A stretch of 64,000 bases of DNA. Source: Poa pratensis. Taxonomy: Eukaryota > Streptophyta > Magnoliopsida > Poales > Poaceae. Positions 46,518-60,492 of the stretch are shown here, piece after piece. The position numbers and the translations under genes are program-made. The notes under the pieces were generated by a model. It had not been told where the DNA came from, did no database searches, and saw only the letters and a program-made list of their open reading frames with translations. Position 1 is the first letter of the stretch. Every line of letters starts with the position of its first letter. Where the stretch lies: the NCBI GenBank assembly GCA_947311845.1, contig CAMZMU010000040.1, forward strand, positions 61,253,901 through 61,317,900. Direction: 5' to 3'.

Positions 46518-47188
46518 TACAATAATATGATCTTGATCATGTAGGGCAGCTCACAAGATCTAAACATGATGGCACAAAGTGGAGAGACAACCATCTAGCT
46601 ACTGCTATGGACCCGTAGTCCAAGGATGAACTACTCACGCATCACTCCGGAGGCAGGCATGGCGATGTAGAAGCCTCCGGTGACGATTCCCCTCTCCGGC
46701 AGGGTGCCGGGAAGAGGTTCTGAACCCTCCCGAGCTAGGGTTGACGACGGCGGCATCTCTGGATCTTTTCGTGGATATTTGCTCAGGTACTTAGGGTTTT
46801 CGCGTCGGGGGGAATAAGTAGGCGAAAGGGCGGCGGCTGCGGACCCCCGAGGGGCCCACACCACCCTAGGGCGCGGCAGAAGGGGGGCCCGCGCCCTAGG
46901 TGCGTGTGGCCTCCTGGTGGCCCTCCTCTGCTGCTCCTTCGCTCCGTCAGGTGTGTTCTGGAAAAATAGGGACCCCCGTGTAGTTTCGTCCAATTCCGAG
47001 AATATTTCCAGACTAGCTTTTCTGGAATACAAAACAGCAGAAAACAGGAACTGGCACTTCGGCATCTTGTTAATAGGTTAGTCCCGAAAAATGTATAAAA
47101 GTGATATAAAGTAGATGCAAAACATGTAGCAATTGGTATAAAACAAGCATGGAACATCAAAAATTATAGATACGTTTGAGACGTATCA
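46518..47188 (-). repeat. 5' LTR fragment of element X, copy B
   Basis: It matches 30647-31317 exactly in length. It joins the interior directly at 46517/46518, with loss of the primer site and about 930 bp of LTR. Confidence 0.88.
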
Positions 47189-47424
47189 GAGTTACGATTG
47201 GGATCTTTCTGTATTTCATTTGCAAGAGACTTGCTTCAATATAAAAGGTGGGTCTCGAGATTTTGTATTGAATAGTGCTGTAATCCTATAGTGTTACCTT
47301 GGACCGGCTATGTTTCTGTTGTACTACTCTGAGGGATGTAATATTTGCGGAGAGGTCCTTCCGTGCGTGTTACATCAACGACTTGTACACTACAACATGC
47401 AGTGGTGTGCTGGGTCACCGCAGA

Positions 47425-47436
47425 TGGTATCAGAGC
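47425..47436 (+). other. Primer-binding site of element Y, copy B
   Basis: TGGTATCAGAGC, two bases after the LTR end, as in copy A. Confidence 0.9.
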
Positions 47437-50400
47437 AAAACGACCTTAGGACTAAAACCCTTTTAGGAGACTTGTAGGTTGGTAAGACTATAGGAAGTTA
47501 TCATATTTATCTAAATTCTATATTCCTACAACTATGATGGTTATTCACTTTAGAATAATACAGTCATACTTGTATACACATTTTCTTACTCAACAAGAGT
47601 AAATCTTCTTATCTATTCTTTTATAGGTTAATACTTACTTATCCTATATCTTTTCAACTTGGCATGACAAGTTTAAGACTATTTTCCACCAGCTAGTATC
47701 CCAAACATATTTATATCTAAGTCGGTGTTACCTATGTGGTATCATTGATAACACCATCCTTTGAAGCCATATGATGAAGTAGAACCCTATCGTAAGGTTG
47801 TGAAGGCAGGAAGGCGGGAGAAGTCTAATGATGGTGAAGAATCGAAGATAATCAAGTATGGTAACTATGGAGAGGATTCCAATACCCTTTAGTTTCATTT
47901 CAAAGGAGATTCACCTTAGTATAGTATAGAGTCGTAACGATATTAGGAGACGATGTAAGCTATGAAGGAAGCTACAATACTACTTCAGATGTACAATCAA
48001 CAACTACCTGAAGGATCCGAAGATGCCGGAGATATTTGTTCTAGCCAGATGGAGGACTTCAATTTACATGGAGTTTAGTTCTGGACGTAACCAAACCAGA
48101 CCACAACTACTCTCTGAGTACTTTGTCTTAGTATTATTCCATTGCAAACGGGCAATTGGGGTAACTACTGAGTCAAAAAGTTTTTAGAATAGGACTATAA
48201 GGTGATATAAACCTATCTTGTAGTGTATAGCATCTAAGCCTGGGTACTTTTGAGATGTTTTTACTCAAAGTACTAGTTACTTTACGGGCTTATGTTGCAT
48301 GTTTGCTATATAACTGTATTTGGATTTATTGGATCTTATTGAATTTTTGATTGGCTAGGTTGGTACATTGAAGTGAGGATTTGATGTACAATGGCATGAT
48401 TGACACATTGAGTTCTTTTCTTGATGTTACTAATCTAGAGGTAGATAGGATTAGTGTGAGGGAGAGACGAGTTACTAGAAAGAGGAGGCAATAAATAAAG
48501 CTCATGAAGAGAAGGAAGTCCAGAAGACAGAAGTCAATAAAGATGTGGAATGTGGAGAGTATCTCCTCATATTTGGATATGGAGGCGTATTTGACGAGTA
48601 CACAAGAGGATGGATGAATGAAGTAAGTTCGACCAACAGTATTAGAATAAGTTGGATGAAGTTTTAATGAAGATGATGTTAGGAAAGCAACATGAAGAGG
48701 CAATATCAAGAAGGAAGGTTATGAAGTTTTGCATATCAAGTCATGAAGTCTTTTGATGGTAGTGCAAACTCAAGAAGGAAGACTGACATTATGCAGAATG
48801 CATATGAGTTGTCGCAACTTGGTGGAATAAGTTATTGTTGGAGTAATAAGGAGATATGGATACTACTTAGAACGAGCCTGAGAAGAAGTTTAGTAGAACT
48901 TATGAGTCTAAGAGTATTAGAAGGGTGAAGATAAAGGAGTATGAACACTGGAAAAGCATGGATATTCCAATTCCGACGGAATAAATAAGAAGTTGATCGT
49001 CTATGGTGATGCATTACCAGAGATAGAACGGAGGAATTAACCACCCAACCACCGTACAGGATTAGAGATTAGAAATGTACAAGGAGATAATGTTGTGTTG
49101 GATACACCAACATAATACCAGGAGTGGATGAGAGAGTCATCGATAAAATGATGACAAGTCACTAAAGGAAGATGGAAGTGAAGTAGTTGGATGGAAGCAC
49201 ATTGGTATCACAGAGATGCCATATCAAGTATGTCAAGAATGGTAACTACATAGTTCAAGGTTCAAGAGAACACCAAAACCATAGGAGAAGAGTTTGTTTT
49301 GTCGTGGATTGGCGACAACCCAAGAAGGGGGACCAAATCAGATGAAGGTACCAAGTCACAGTTACATATGGAGCACTTTGGAAAAAGATGAATTATCACG
49401 AGGACTGACATTCTGAGCTAACCACTCGGATAATGGAGAACATATCAAGGCGAGATTGCAGAGTTACATGGTCAACCAAGTCGCGACTGTCTGGAACCAG
49501 TCTGCACAATCATACATAAAGGTTTACAATGATGACCAACATCCTATTCAAGTTTGAATTCAAGATAGCATCTCATGCACAAGTTTAAGTGTGCGATTCT
49601 TTTCTTGAGACCATTGGATGAGCCAATTGGAATACTAGCCAGAGTCAGTATCCAATTTATCGGAGAATTTCCTTGGTTGTTCACAATATGGTGGATATAC
49701 CACGTATTCTTCGGGAAACTGTTGGATGTAAAGTGGTAATCAATACATATTCTACCGGAGGACAATACTGGGTATTCACAACATGGTGGATATACCATGT
49801 GTTCTTCGTGAGACCAAGTGTCCCATATAGTGGAAGTATGATCAGAAAGGTGGATCATGAAGTCGACCGAATGGAACTGAATAAGTGAAACTTAAGTGAC
49901 ATAAGATCCGAACAAAGGAAGTCTTAGGGAATTTCAAGGGAGAGAGTGAACAAGTGTACCAGATAGTACCTTGAAGAAGACAACGCGAAGTTTAGAAGGA
50001 ATGCCCTTACTGAGATAGTGTTGAACTGAGTTCTAATGCTCTTGAAGTTCTGGGAGAGAGATGCATTGTCAAAAATCTTTACAAGATTCTGAAGTCAAAG
50101 AGGCAGTCAAGATTTGGAGCTTGAAAGTCACAAGGGTCCAGTGGTCATAGGAGCTATGACTAGAGGATCTAAAAAAAATTGAATTAAAAAGAGTATACTT
50201 CAAGGATGCGGAAGTCTATCGTATTAGTACCAGGATCCGAGGGGATCAATACCAGAAGGATTTTTAATCATGATTACAAGTGTGTGATGCACTTAAGGAG
50301 GAGACAAAGTAATCATAGTTGGATAGACAAGTGTGTCTAACCCATTTGGAGGAAGCAGACCACTAAGGAAGAATTAAGTTCTATATAGCCTTTAACGGAG

Positions 50401-50827
50401 AGATATCTCAGAGGTTATGGAGCAAAGGCAACGAGCTTACCCTTAGAAATAAATTTTCTCAGTCTCCAGATTCTAATGAAGTATAGAAGTGACCATATCT
50501 GAAGATCTTATTAGGATGTAAAAGAGGATCCTCGAGACAGGGCGAGAAAGCCAAGTTAATGCGAGGAGTCTGAACTGGATGAATCGAGAGACATGAATGA
50601 GTAGTAAGATCACTGGAATTTATCAAATAATCGATGAATGTCGACAGATGAATAGCATGGATCAATGGAGGACATACAAAAAGTATCTTGGACAAGGAAT
50701 CATCTGGATCTACGATCACGAAAGAAAGGAATTTGAGAGAATCAATATCTGCAAAAGTTCTTTCAATCCTACTCTACGCGAGAGAAGCCGAAACTTCGGG
50801 ACGAAGTTTAGTTTAAGGGGGAGAGGA

Positions 50828-53800
50828 TGTAATACCCCACAGTTTAGAGAGTCGGAAGGGTAGAAGTAGAATATGTGCATTTGCATAGCATGCATCTGAA
50901 AATACGGAAAATTTTGGCGCGATAAATCAAACGATGCAAAGTGATCGATGTTTCTCTCGACTCGATGAATTAGGGTTTAGATCATCATGTTGAGTATGAT
51001 AATCTTCGACATGATCTTTATAGCTAACTAGAAACTAGTATCAACTGTCAAGTCATTCAAGAATTCGACATGACCTTTACATATCTTAAAAACATTTTAA
51101 ACACAAGTTACAATATGATAAGATATAATTCAATTGAACAAAAGACACACCCATAATCTCATCGATATGAACATACAAATCCAACAAACATCTATTATTA
51201 TCTCATCTCAATTCATCACATTAACACCTACATGATCATATTACAATTCAGTATCTGTTCTTATCAACTTCTCTAGAAATTGTGAAATTCAAAGGTTTTA
51301 TGCTATGTAAAAGAAGATGGAAGCAAAGTTGGCCCCTTTGTTGACAACTTCCTTTTACATACATGAAGCAATTGAAAATCATCTAAAATTAAACAAAGAC
51401 AAAAGAAATGTTTCTTTATTAAAATGTTTGCCTTCACCACAAGGGCGAGGCAAAACTTTGTGTTGGAATTCGACTACTGGATATTGGGAACTTGTCCTAA
51501 TACCCAAGTGGTGATTAGAGGGAATTATATCTAAGGCAGCAATGGATCTTTGGATCATTTGGATCATCTAGAAGCAAAGGGGCAGCAAAGAGAAGAAGGC
51601 AACATTGATCCATTTGAGCAAGCAACAAAGACAATATGTGACGAAGGCAAATAGAATTGATCCAACTATCTTTAGTCAACAAGGCAACATTTTTGTATCC
51701 CTCTAATCTAGTCAAATTCCTATTAAAGAAAATCCCACAATCAAATTGTTCTCTATTGGTACCAAGAACCAATAAGAACAAAGCCCACATGGAAATTGAA
51801 ATGTTTCTCCAATGGTATTAATTACCAAGGAAGAAAGAGAGTTAATTGTAAAGCCCACAAATCTGAAATTGACAAGCCCACTTGATCACCACCCATAACT
51901 TGGAAAGCCACCAATTTCTCACAAGCCCACAAAAGAGAATAAGCCCACAAGTCCATCTAGTGACAAAAGCCACTTGTCTTGCTCAAAAATAAATCTTGCA
52001 AGGAGATAAGACCAAGCTTGGAATGGATAAGCTTGCCACATAGGAGAGTTATCCACAACTAAAATATCTAAGTTAACTTGAACCCCAAGTAATGCTCATG
52101 TGTGAGGGCATGACAACAAGTAGCTTACTCACCCATGTAAAGCAAGAGTCACCACTTGAGGTGTCAACTTGTGAGGGATAGCAAAGCCTTATAAAAGACA
52201 TCTCATGGCAGCCCTTTTATCACTACACACCATGGTTTTATGGGACCAACGAATTGGACCAAATAATATATTTCCATTTTAGCAAGAACACAAGAACAGC
52301 CAGCTGCACCACAAGTTCTACACAGGAGCCAAACATCTATCTAGCACCATATTTTTCTCACATCAACACAACTATTCCAGCAGCTAATTCAACTATCGAA
52401 TATCTTTCCCAAATCAGCCAGAGCCCAAGAACATCTCAAGAACACTAAGAACATCCACTAAAACAATTGCAGCTAGATAAATACCCTCTAGGAAAATTGA
52501 AGCAGCGAGGAGGAGCAGGCTAGCCACAAGACGCAGGTTATCACCATTTTCCAGAAGACCAAGCTGCTCAATAACAGCAGGTTAATTCTTTGTGTGTGTG
52601 AGGCAGAGGAGAGGTGCTAGCAAGTCCTGTAAATGACAGGACAGTGCTAGAAAGAGAGGAGAGCAGGGCAACACATCAAAATCTATCCAAGAAAACATCT
52701 TTAAATCATTCCAACTACCCTTCATCTAGTTTCCCACTAGGAGGATAGAAAGAAGTGTTTCTCTCAGATTGGCATAGGGATGCTATGCTAAATCATCATA
52801 GAGAATTAAAGCAACACACTAATATCTGTTCTTATCAAAATATTTGCCTCAGCCTTTGTATCATTGGCATGGCTAAGAACACAAGCCAGATCTGTTCTTA
52901 TCAGTTTATAGTTAGAAAGAGATGTAAGCAGAGAAAGGAGCTAGATCACCCAACTTGAGCTGGTGATCCCTGGCAAAACCAGGAGCTCATATTTTCACCT
53001 CACACAAAGGGGACAGCAGCAAGATCAAACAAGTAGATCTTTCCAGGAACCACCAGATCCACTAAGACACATCAATAAAGCCCTAAAATACACAATCTGG
53101 TCATGTATCTAACCAGAAGACAGTAACTTGGGCTCTAGGAGTTACCTACAGCAGAAAAATAAATATCATAGTCTTAAATAAATAGCTACAGCAAGCAATC
53201 ATGCTAAAAGGACCTAAACACATCTGGGATATGAATTATACAGATTCATTTCTATGCACACAATAAGCTACAAGTGGCATATCAGTAAAACAACAAACTA
53301 ATCATGTATGTGACCAAAGGAAACAAATTAAACATGCTAGAATTATTATGTGATCATCTGGAGATCAACTTAAGTAACCACACCTGGACCAGACCCTCAT
53401 ATTCTACTAATTAGGATCAGTAAAACTACAAGAACAAGTTCAATTAGCTGTAACTAAATTACACCACAAACATATCCACCAGCCTAGCTACCAAACCCTC
53501 ATTACCGATGCTTGGATGAATACATCATCCAAATAGGAGCATCATTTGACACAGCACAAGCCTGATCATCATCTAATCTACAGAGCACAGCACATCTAGC
53601 CAATTGATTTCATCACTGAGATGAACTGGAGCACTACACGATCACGACCACCACAATTCATCGGCACATGGCCGGTCACTGGGATTATACCTGACGTGTG
53701 GCACACGAGCATCACGGCGTGACGAGGCAGGGTCTGTGCTGCTGTGGTGGAGTGCACCGCGAGACGACGACAATCACTAGCTTCACCGCACCACACCACC

Positions 53801-56275
53801 TGAAACCCGACTGCAGCCATGGAGAACGACGCCGGGGTTGCATCCGTTTGAGAGCCATCCCGCCGGCGTCAGCACCGTGGTCGACACGGAGCAGCAGCTC
53901 GAGGAGAGCAGAGGAGCGATGGCCATGGAGGGCGAGCAGTAGAACGAGCAGTATCTCGAGGAGAAGGAGACGGAGGCGTGGAAGCTCAGGGAGCAGCGCC
54001 GACGAACCGAGCCATGGTGGCTAGGGTTCCGCGGCGGGCTCGATTGGGGCGTGTGTGGTGGCGAATCAGCAGCGAGGTGGCAGGGAATCGGTGGAGAGAG
54101 AGGTGACGGAGAAACTCCAGAGAGTGGCGGCGCCGGAGCCGGCCGGCAGCGGCCGGGGCAGAGGTTGGCGACGGCAGCGGCGCTCGCACGCGAGAGAGAG
54201 AAGGGGAACGAGAGCACGGGAGAGAGAGGGCCGGTGGGGTTCGACTCAACCGAGCCAGTCTTTGACCCAAGGTTAGTGGGTTGGGTCCAACCCATTAGGC
54301 CCAGGGGCATTTTGGTAATTCACCAAATAAAATTATCCAAACTTAAATGAATTTTAACTCCGAAACAAAAGGAACACAAATCAGCTAAAAATAGTTAACA
54401 CACTCTATAAATTATGTGGAATTTTAATATAAGTTTTATTTGAAGTTTGAAAAATATTTTGTGGATAAAAATTCAAAGATCCTTAAGTGGAAATGATTTG
54501 AAATTATTTTTCAAAACTATTTTCCTAAAAGAAAATAATATGGGAAAATAAAGTCTTGAAGTTCAATTATGTTTAACTATTAAAATTTAATCACTTTAAA
54601 ATTTATCCCTCATGAAAATTGTTGTCAAACTCTTTAAATAATTAAAAACTCCCAAACATTCGAAAAGTCTTAAAATCCATAACTTGGGAATTTTAGGGTG
54701 ACGATACATCTCATGATTATGTATAATAGCATGCTGCTAGAATTTTCAGTGGTCCTTATCGGGCTACCTTGCTATTTTCAGAATTCGGGGTTTTATCGCA
54801 AACCATAGAACCCCGAAGTGTTGAACGGCCATTTCTATCACAGGCAAGTTCATTCTTGCATGTCCGTTGAAATATTTTTATCAAAGTATTTATAAAATAC
54901 TATATTTATCATCTGCATAAAAAGAAAAACCTATTTTCGAATGATGTGAATTGCTATATATATTATTGTTGGCTGGCAATGGAACCACGGTTTGATGTTG
55001 TGGTGGAGGTTCCATTGTACGGGAAAGTATATATCTAGGATTAATTACCAATATCACAGTGATCCTAGCGCCGTATTGAAGCGTTTACCATGAGATCTGC
55101 TATGGACGGTAAAAGTCAGCCGTATCTTCTCTCGTTCACATATCCTCGGCAGGCTATTACCTGGTTGCGTCCGTTGCGGCGGCCAACTGCGTGGAAGCGC
55201 GTGACCTTCCCACTCGACGGGGTGACTGGAATAGAAGCTCGGGAGGGGTGGCGGGCCAGTGGTCTTAGTTACCAGCCGCGTCACAAATGGACGGATATGT
55301 GTTGTGCGGAGAGGGCGGTGATTGGCTTTGGACTCACACCTGGCACCATACCAAGGAAGTATGGACGGGCTAGCTACCCGGAAAGGCAACAAGACTGGGT
55401 TTCTCTCATGGGTAAAGTTACGCAGCTCTGCAGAGTCAACAACAAGAAACTGTGACTGTCACATCCGTGTTCCCGGAAGGAACTACAGACCGCAGCGGGA
55501 AAGGCATCCCAAGTGATGACTATGAACCCGTGGAGACTGTGAGCATAGTTTTCTGAAATAAAACTTGACCTTTGAAGAAAGGTTTTCCAAAACTTGCATT
55601 ATGCCTACGACCGTTGGTCATGGCAGTAGCTAGTGCATAAAACACCTTATCGCCTATAATTTGAACATGCTGAGTAACGCTCGTGTTTCTCACCCTTTCC
55701 CCGTTGACCCCCTGCTTAGATTTTTGGTGCCAGCAAAGGAGTTGACAGTTATCCATCACGACGTCGAGGAGATCTTCTACGAGGAGTCAAGTCTACCTGG
55801 TGAACCTTGAAGGAATCAACTGCTACTTCATCAACAGAAGAACGATGAAAACAGTGACAATGGTAGAGCAACAACGATATTGTCAATGGCATACATGACG
55901 ACCACGTTGCCAATGAAGGAGACAACAACTATTGGAAGAAGGAGACAACCCTGGATAAAGATATTCCAGATGGAATAGATTAGGGCTGTGACAACAGCAG
56001 TAGTGGATGAGGTAGTAGAGCTAGAGCTGATATCCAGCTTAGAGTTACGATTTGGATCTTTCTGTATTTCATTTGCAAGAGACTTGCTTCAATATAAAAG
56101 GAGGGTCTCGAGATTTTGTATTGAATAGTGCTGTAATCCTATAGTGTTACCTTGGACCGGCTATGTTTCTGTTGTACTACTCTGAGGGATGTAATATTTG
56201 CGGAGAGGTCCTTCCGTGCGTGTTACATCAACGACTTGTACACTACAACATGCAGTGGTGTGCTGGGTCACCGCA
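50828..56275 (+). repeat. 3' LTR of element Y, copy B
   Basis: It starts TGTAATACCCC and ends ...gggtcaccgca. It carries the same GC island (about 53690-54300) and TATAAAAGG near its end. The deletion relative to copy A joins ttacaattca directly to gtatctgttc at 51250/51251. Confidence 0.85.
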
Positions 56276-57063
56276 AAAATCTAGGACGGCCCACCAGTAT
56301 AGGGCCGCATCAATAGAGGGAGCAAAGCTCGAAGGCCTTCCTCCAGCTCCGCAAGACACCGTCCTGCTTTTCTCCTCCCCTCGCCGCCATGGCTAGCAAG
56401 GAAAAGAACAATATAGATGAAGTTGGCGAACATGAGGAAGAGGTTAACCTCGAGCTTATTCACTGGGTAGGCAACCACTCCCTCTCCCCATCACCAGCTC
56501 CCACCACCGGAGTGCCTTGAAGAGGAGAGCAACCCTCACCAACCCCCACATGTAGCTCGCCATCGGCAAACACGACAAATTCCATAGAGGGAAGACACAA
56601 CCTACAGCTAAAACTTTGGACCTGGCTTCCCCTCCTCCATCCTCTCCAGCGGGCGACGCCACAAAAGGGAAGAGGGAGAGGACCCAGAGCAATATGGATG
56701 ACTATCAATGCGAGGAGAAAGGAAAACGACAGCCCTCCTAATGTTACATTTCTTGGGTGATCAATGTTCCGTAAGATTCGAGCATTCTGTGTGTCCTAGA
56801 TTTGCCACACGATAACGAGAAGTATTCCTAGCGAAACGAATGCTGACTTGTGAGCTGGAAGCACGCTTTCCAAAATATCGTTGAAGAAGGAGCTGAGTTG
56901 TTCAAGTCCAATGGCTCACAAAACAGTCTTTTTATATAGTTAATAGAGAATTTTCACATTCATTAAATTTCAATGATTTAATTCCTAATTTATTGTCTGG
57001 TTTCAATGGTAGAGCATATGAATTGCACTGTTTGGTGTAGAGTAGAAGATACATTGTGTGTTA
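56276..57063 (-). other. Flank of Y, copy B: LINE-like remnant
   Basis: Same content as 40742-41529, with a few small indels that break the long minus-strand frame of copy A. This supports the view that the frame is not under selection. The LINE-type phrase lies near 56770-56870. Confidence 0.4.
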
Positions 57064-58072
57064 AGCCTGTTTGTTTGGTCTTCTGCTTCTGCTTTTCAAA
57101 TCTAAAAGCAGAAACTCAAACAAACAACATCAAATAGAAAAATGGAAAGCGATTCTTAAAATCGCGGTGGGAAAATGCACCGGAGGAGAGCGAACCAGCG
57201 GAAGCAGGGAGGGAGGTGCTTCCCGCAGCTTCTTACTCTAACAGTGAAACGTTTTCTCCTATTGCCCACTCCTTCGCTGGAAATTACAACGGCGCTGCCA
57301 CTTTCCTGCGCACGCTTTTCTTTCTAGGTGTACGACTGTAGGTGTAAGGTTTCTAGGTGAATGCGCTTCTACTGTACGGGTAAATATACCCCTATCACGT
57401 ACAAGTATGTTGATTCGAAATAATTTATACAGGAAATATGTACGCGTCGATGAGTAGATTCCATTCCCGTGATCGGTTTCGAATTTCGTGGACTGTAACT
57501 TCTTAATTTTCAACCGAAGTTTGCACCATTTTTAGACGAAATTTGTCAAATTTACCACCGTCGATGGGTCCTTTGAAATTTACTTTCACGAGTAGATCCA
57601 TCTCGCCGTTTTCCGCAACTTTCGTGTTGTAATTTTTTCGTTTCGACACACATATATCAAAAGATTTTGTAGGTCATGTTGGTCGCCGATCCAAACTTTC
57701 TGGCATCGTCGCACCACCTACCGCCACCCCCATATATGAATACCCATAAAAGAAAACTTTCCAGTACATCCAGACAAACTGCTAGTTGCTAAATAATAAA
57801 ACTCATATCGAATCAGCATTTATTAGCATTGTAATAATGAATTAAATTAGTCAAAAACAATTATTTCGCTTCAAATCGGTACTTATATAACATCTTTAGC
57901 ACTCAGGGGCATTCCAGACATTTCACCCAGAAAACCAACAGCAACAGCTGCCAACAGCACTGTTGCCAAACATCAAATCTCTTCTTCCAGCAGCTGCTTC
58001 TCACAGCTGCTTTTTCACAGCTCAACAGCTACAGCTGCTTCTCAACAGCTGCAGCCAAACAAACAGACCCTA
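57064..58072. mobile_element. DNA transposon with CTGTTTGTTTGG ends (PIF/Harbinger-like), non-coding
   Basis: A 1009-bp element flanked by TTA (57061-57063 and 58073-58075). The left end reads agcctgtttgtttgg (copy A has one more c) and the right end ccaaacaaacagaccc, sharing a 12-bp inverted CTGTTTGTTTGG. The right subterminal region repeats acagctgcttctca-type motifs. A related sequence at about 59880-60200 lacks the insertion, which supports mobility. No transposase was seen; the family call rests on the TTA target duplication and termini. Confidence 0.6.
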
Positions 58073-58075
58073 TTA

Positions 58076-59140
58076 GTATAAAGCTGTCAAAACTTCAAGT
58101 TCTTATCTCAATGTACAGTATAACAAATCAAGCAACTCGATATGGACTATATATTCACATCTTATTAACTTGGTTATTGTCAAGTTCTTATCTTAATTAG
58201 AAAATCACAACAGGACATGAAGTCAATGCAAAAAGTAATACCGATCCAACAACTCCAAACATGAACACCATACAAGTTGTTGTTGTGTGTGTGTGCATAT
58301 ATATGTCACTTCATCTTCTCTCGAGCATTAGCATCGAGTTTCTACTAGTTAGAACATTTTTCATCACATTCAAATTTGTGGCGAGCAAAGAAAAAATAGG
58401 AGCTAGTCCCGAACATAGGAATTGGTAAAATATGCATTGGGAATAAGAGATACCGGGAACAAGACTGTTAGTATGTGGACCATGAATCAAGTTTCTTCGT
58501 TACTGTGTTAACTACGATCCTGCAGACTTCCAGTAGCTCTCCTGTATGGACATGACTCATTAAGTAGTGTACTGGGTATGGATTATGAGTCCCTAGAATT
58601 ATAGTTCGTCCATACTCCCAACAAGAGAAGGTTTCACTTCGCATTTCTTTGCAATCGAGTACACATAATCTCAGTCTGGCTGTTCGTGACTAATCGGATG
58701 TTGTCCGGTGGTCGCGGACATCGTCAAACATCTGGTGGTGACAGTTGTATCATTCAACAATTTTCAGTCTTTGGTTGACAGATAGTTTTGCTAGATCTTG
58801 TGAATATTTAGTCAAAATGCTTGTTCTTCTGACTCTGCCCTAATTGTTTCGGGAAACATATTGTTATGTTATCAATAATGTCTTGATGTTTCTACCATAT
58901 AAAGAAATACACAAGATGTATCGCACTCTATTTTTTCCCTAGCATGTCCTAGATTGTTTGTTCATCGACCCTTCATAGTGCCACAACAATATACTTCTTT
59001 TGTGACCATCCATGCATCGACAATGTTGAATTCTTAATTCTGGCATGCCTCGATCTGTATCTATTGGGTTTCCTTCAGTATCTAGCGGCAATGGTAATTT
59101 CTGGCTTGATCATAATTCCATTGTCATATCTCTAATTATT
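58076..59140 (+). repeat. Degenerate paralogous repeat, unit P1
   Basis: With 56875-57060, this matches 59880-61330. Shared phrases are: ataacaaatcaagcaactc; gttattgtcaagttcttatc; cacaacaggaca(t/c)gaagtc; cacttcatcttct.tcgagc; ctactagttagagcattt/ctagttagaacattttt; gccatactcccaacaagaga; and ttgtttcgggaaacat. No open reading frame is shared. The tract catatata/cacttcatcttct looks like a TATA box and leader without a following gene. Confidence 0.7.
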
Positions 59141-59869
59141 ATTTGTCGGATGGACAAAAAGGCCTATTTTCATTATATATAAAATCTCTCCATTTTGTCA
59201 TTTTTTGTGTAGACTGTAATACAAATAATTTTTATTGAGATTTTTCACGATTGTAGTATACATCATTGAGAACATGCAATAATTTTTCCTATTTTTTAAA
59301 CTTTATATATATTTTGAATTTTTTAAAGTAGCAGGAGCACCGAAACTCAGGTGCAAGGAATCTCTACTCCTCTCATATGCCATTCGATACTTACCTTGAT
59401 AGCTTAGTTTATATTTTATTCAGCAATCACCGAGCAACAAATTACATGAAGATAGGTGATCACCCAGATTAGCGCGTCAACTACCTGACAACCGGTGTTA
59501 GAACAATGACATGTCTCTTTAGTAATGATGTTATTTTTTTTTACCCATAAGCCGCATTTTATTCTCCTGGTGGCAACATTTCACTAAAAGGCCCAAAAAA
59601 GATAAATTACAATCAGGACCCATGCTTTTACATCAAGAGCCCTGAAACAAATTTGTAGAATGCGAGCATCGACGAGACACACTCAGGCTCGAGCCAGTCT
59701 CGTCGTCGTCGTCTTGCCTCTTCTTATGGCCAAAAGGCGACCCTCCTCATGCAACAGACCATGGTTGCTCTTCCTCCAAGTTTGTTTTCAATGCAAATGT
59801 TATTCCACTACTCCATCCAGGCGCTTTTCATTGGCGCCACCTGGGCAAAACGGATGCTGGTAGGTGAGC
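59141..59869. other. Intergenic, nothing certain
   Basis: It contains a single arm-like tract (about 59190-59330) with the string gtcattttttgtgtagactg, similar to one arm of the fold-back element at 12785-13060. Then comes a short C/G-richer stretch (59660-59880) without a convincing gene. Confidence 0.4.
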
Positions 59870-60492
59870 CTGGGGAGCATGATGTCCAAATATCATTCAA
59901 GGAGCTGAGTGGTTCAACTCCAATGGCTCCCCAAATAGTCTGGTTTATATATATTTGATGGACAATTTTCACATTCACTAATTTCAATGGTTTAATGCCT
60001 ATAGTTATTGTCCGTTTTTCCATGGTGCTGCATATAAAATGCACCTTCTTGGGTAGTACGATATGTACATACAATATTTCTTATGATGACACCTACTAAT
60101 TAATTTAGTGTAAAGATGCAAAACCACCATGCGTTTATTATTCTATAGTACTATCATATTTGTGGCAGATTCATGGACACTGACTTTGGATATAACAAAT
60201 CAAGCAACTCAGTATGAAATAGATATTTACATCTTACGAACTTGGTTATTGTCAAGTTCTTATCTTAGAAGATCACAACAGGACACGAAGTCAATACAAA
60301 CTAGTACCGATCGAGCAACTCCCAACAATGAACACCATACTGGTTGTTGTGTCATTGTGTGTGTGTGTGTGCATATATAGGCCACTTCATCTTCTGTCGA
60401 GCATTAGCATCGAGTTGCTACTAGTTAGAGCATTTTCATCACATTCAAATGTGTGTCAAGCAAAGAAAAAAATAGGGAGCTAGTCTCTAGGA

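Larger units (their letters stand above)
42251..47188 (-). mobile_element. LTR retroelement X, copy B (3' LTR fragment, interior, 5' LTR fragment)
   Basis: On minus: 5' LTR fragment 47188..46518 (671 bp), interior 46517..42822, then 3' LTR fragment 42821..42251 (571 bp) starting TGATACGTCTCAAACG right after the polypurine side (aagcttggggatgc). Compared with copy A it lacks 980 bp spanning the primer site and most of the LTR's 3' part, and its 3' LTR is cut at the duplication junction. It shows the left interior (42822-43615) absent from copy A. No polymerase genes are present. Confidence 0.85.
47189..56275 (+). mobile_element. LTR retroelement Y, copy B
   Basis: 5' LTR remnant 47189-47422, tRNA-Met primer site 47425-47436, non-coding interior to 50814, polypurine tract 50815-50827, 3' LTR 50828-56275. 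The order is identical to copy A; the LTR lacks 335 bp present in copy A. TATA boxes are at 47240-47246 and 56093-56099. Confidence 0.85.
43616..57775. repeat. Segmental tandem duplication, copy B
   Basis: It pairs with 26770-42246. The offset is 16,846 bp at its left edge, 15,870 bp across element Y's interior, and about 15.5 kb after the 335-bp deletion at 51250/51251. Identity is high throughout, including inside retroelements, so the duplication is much younger than the surrounding degenerate repeats. Confidence 0.93.
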
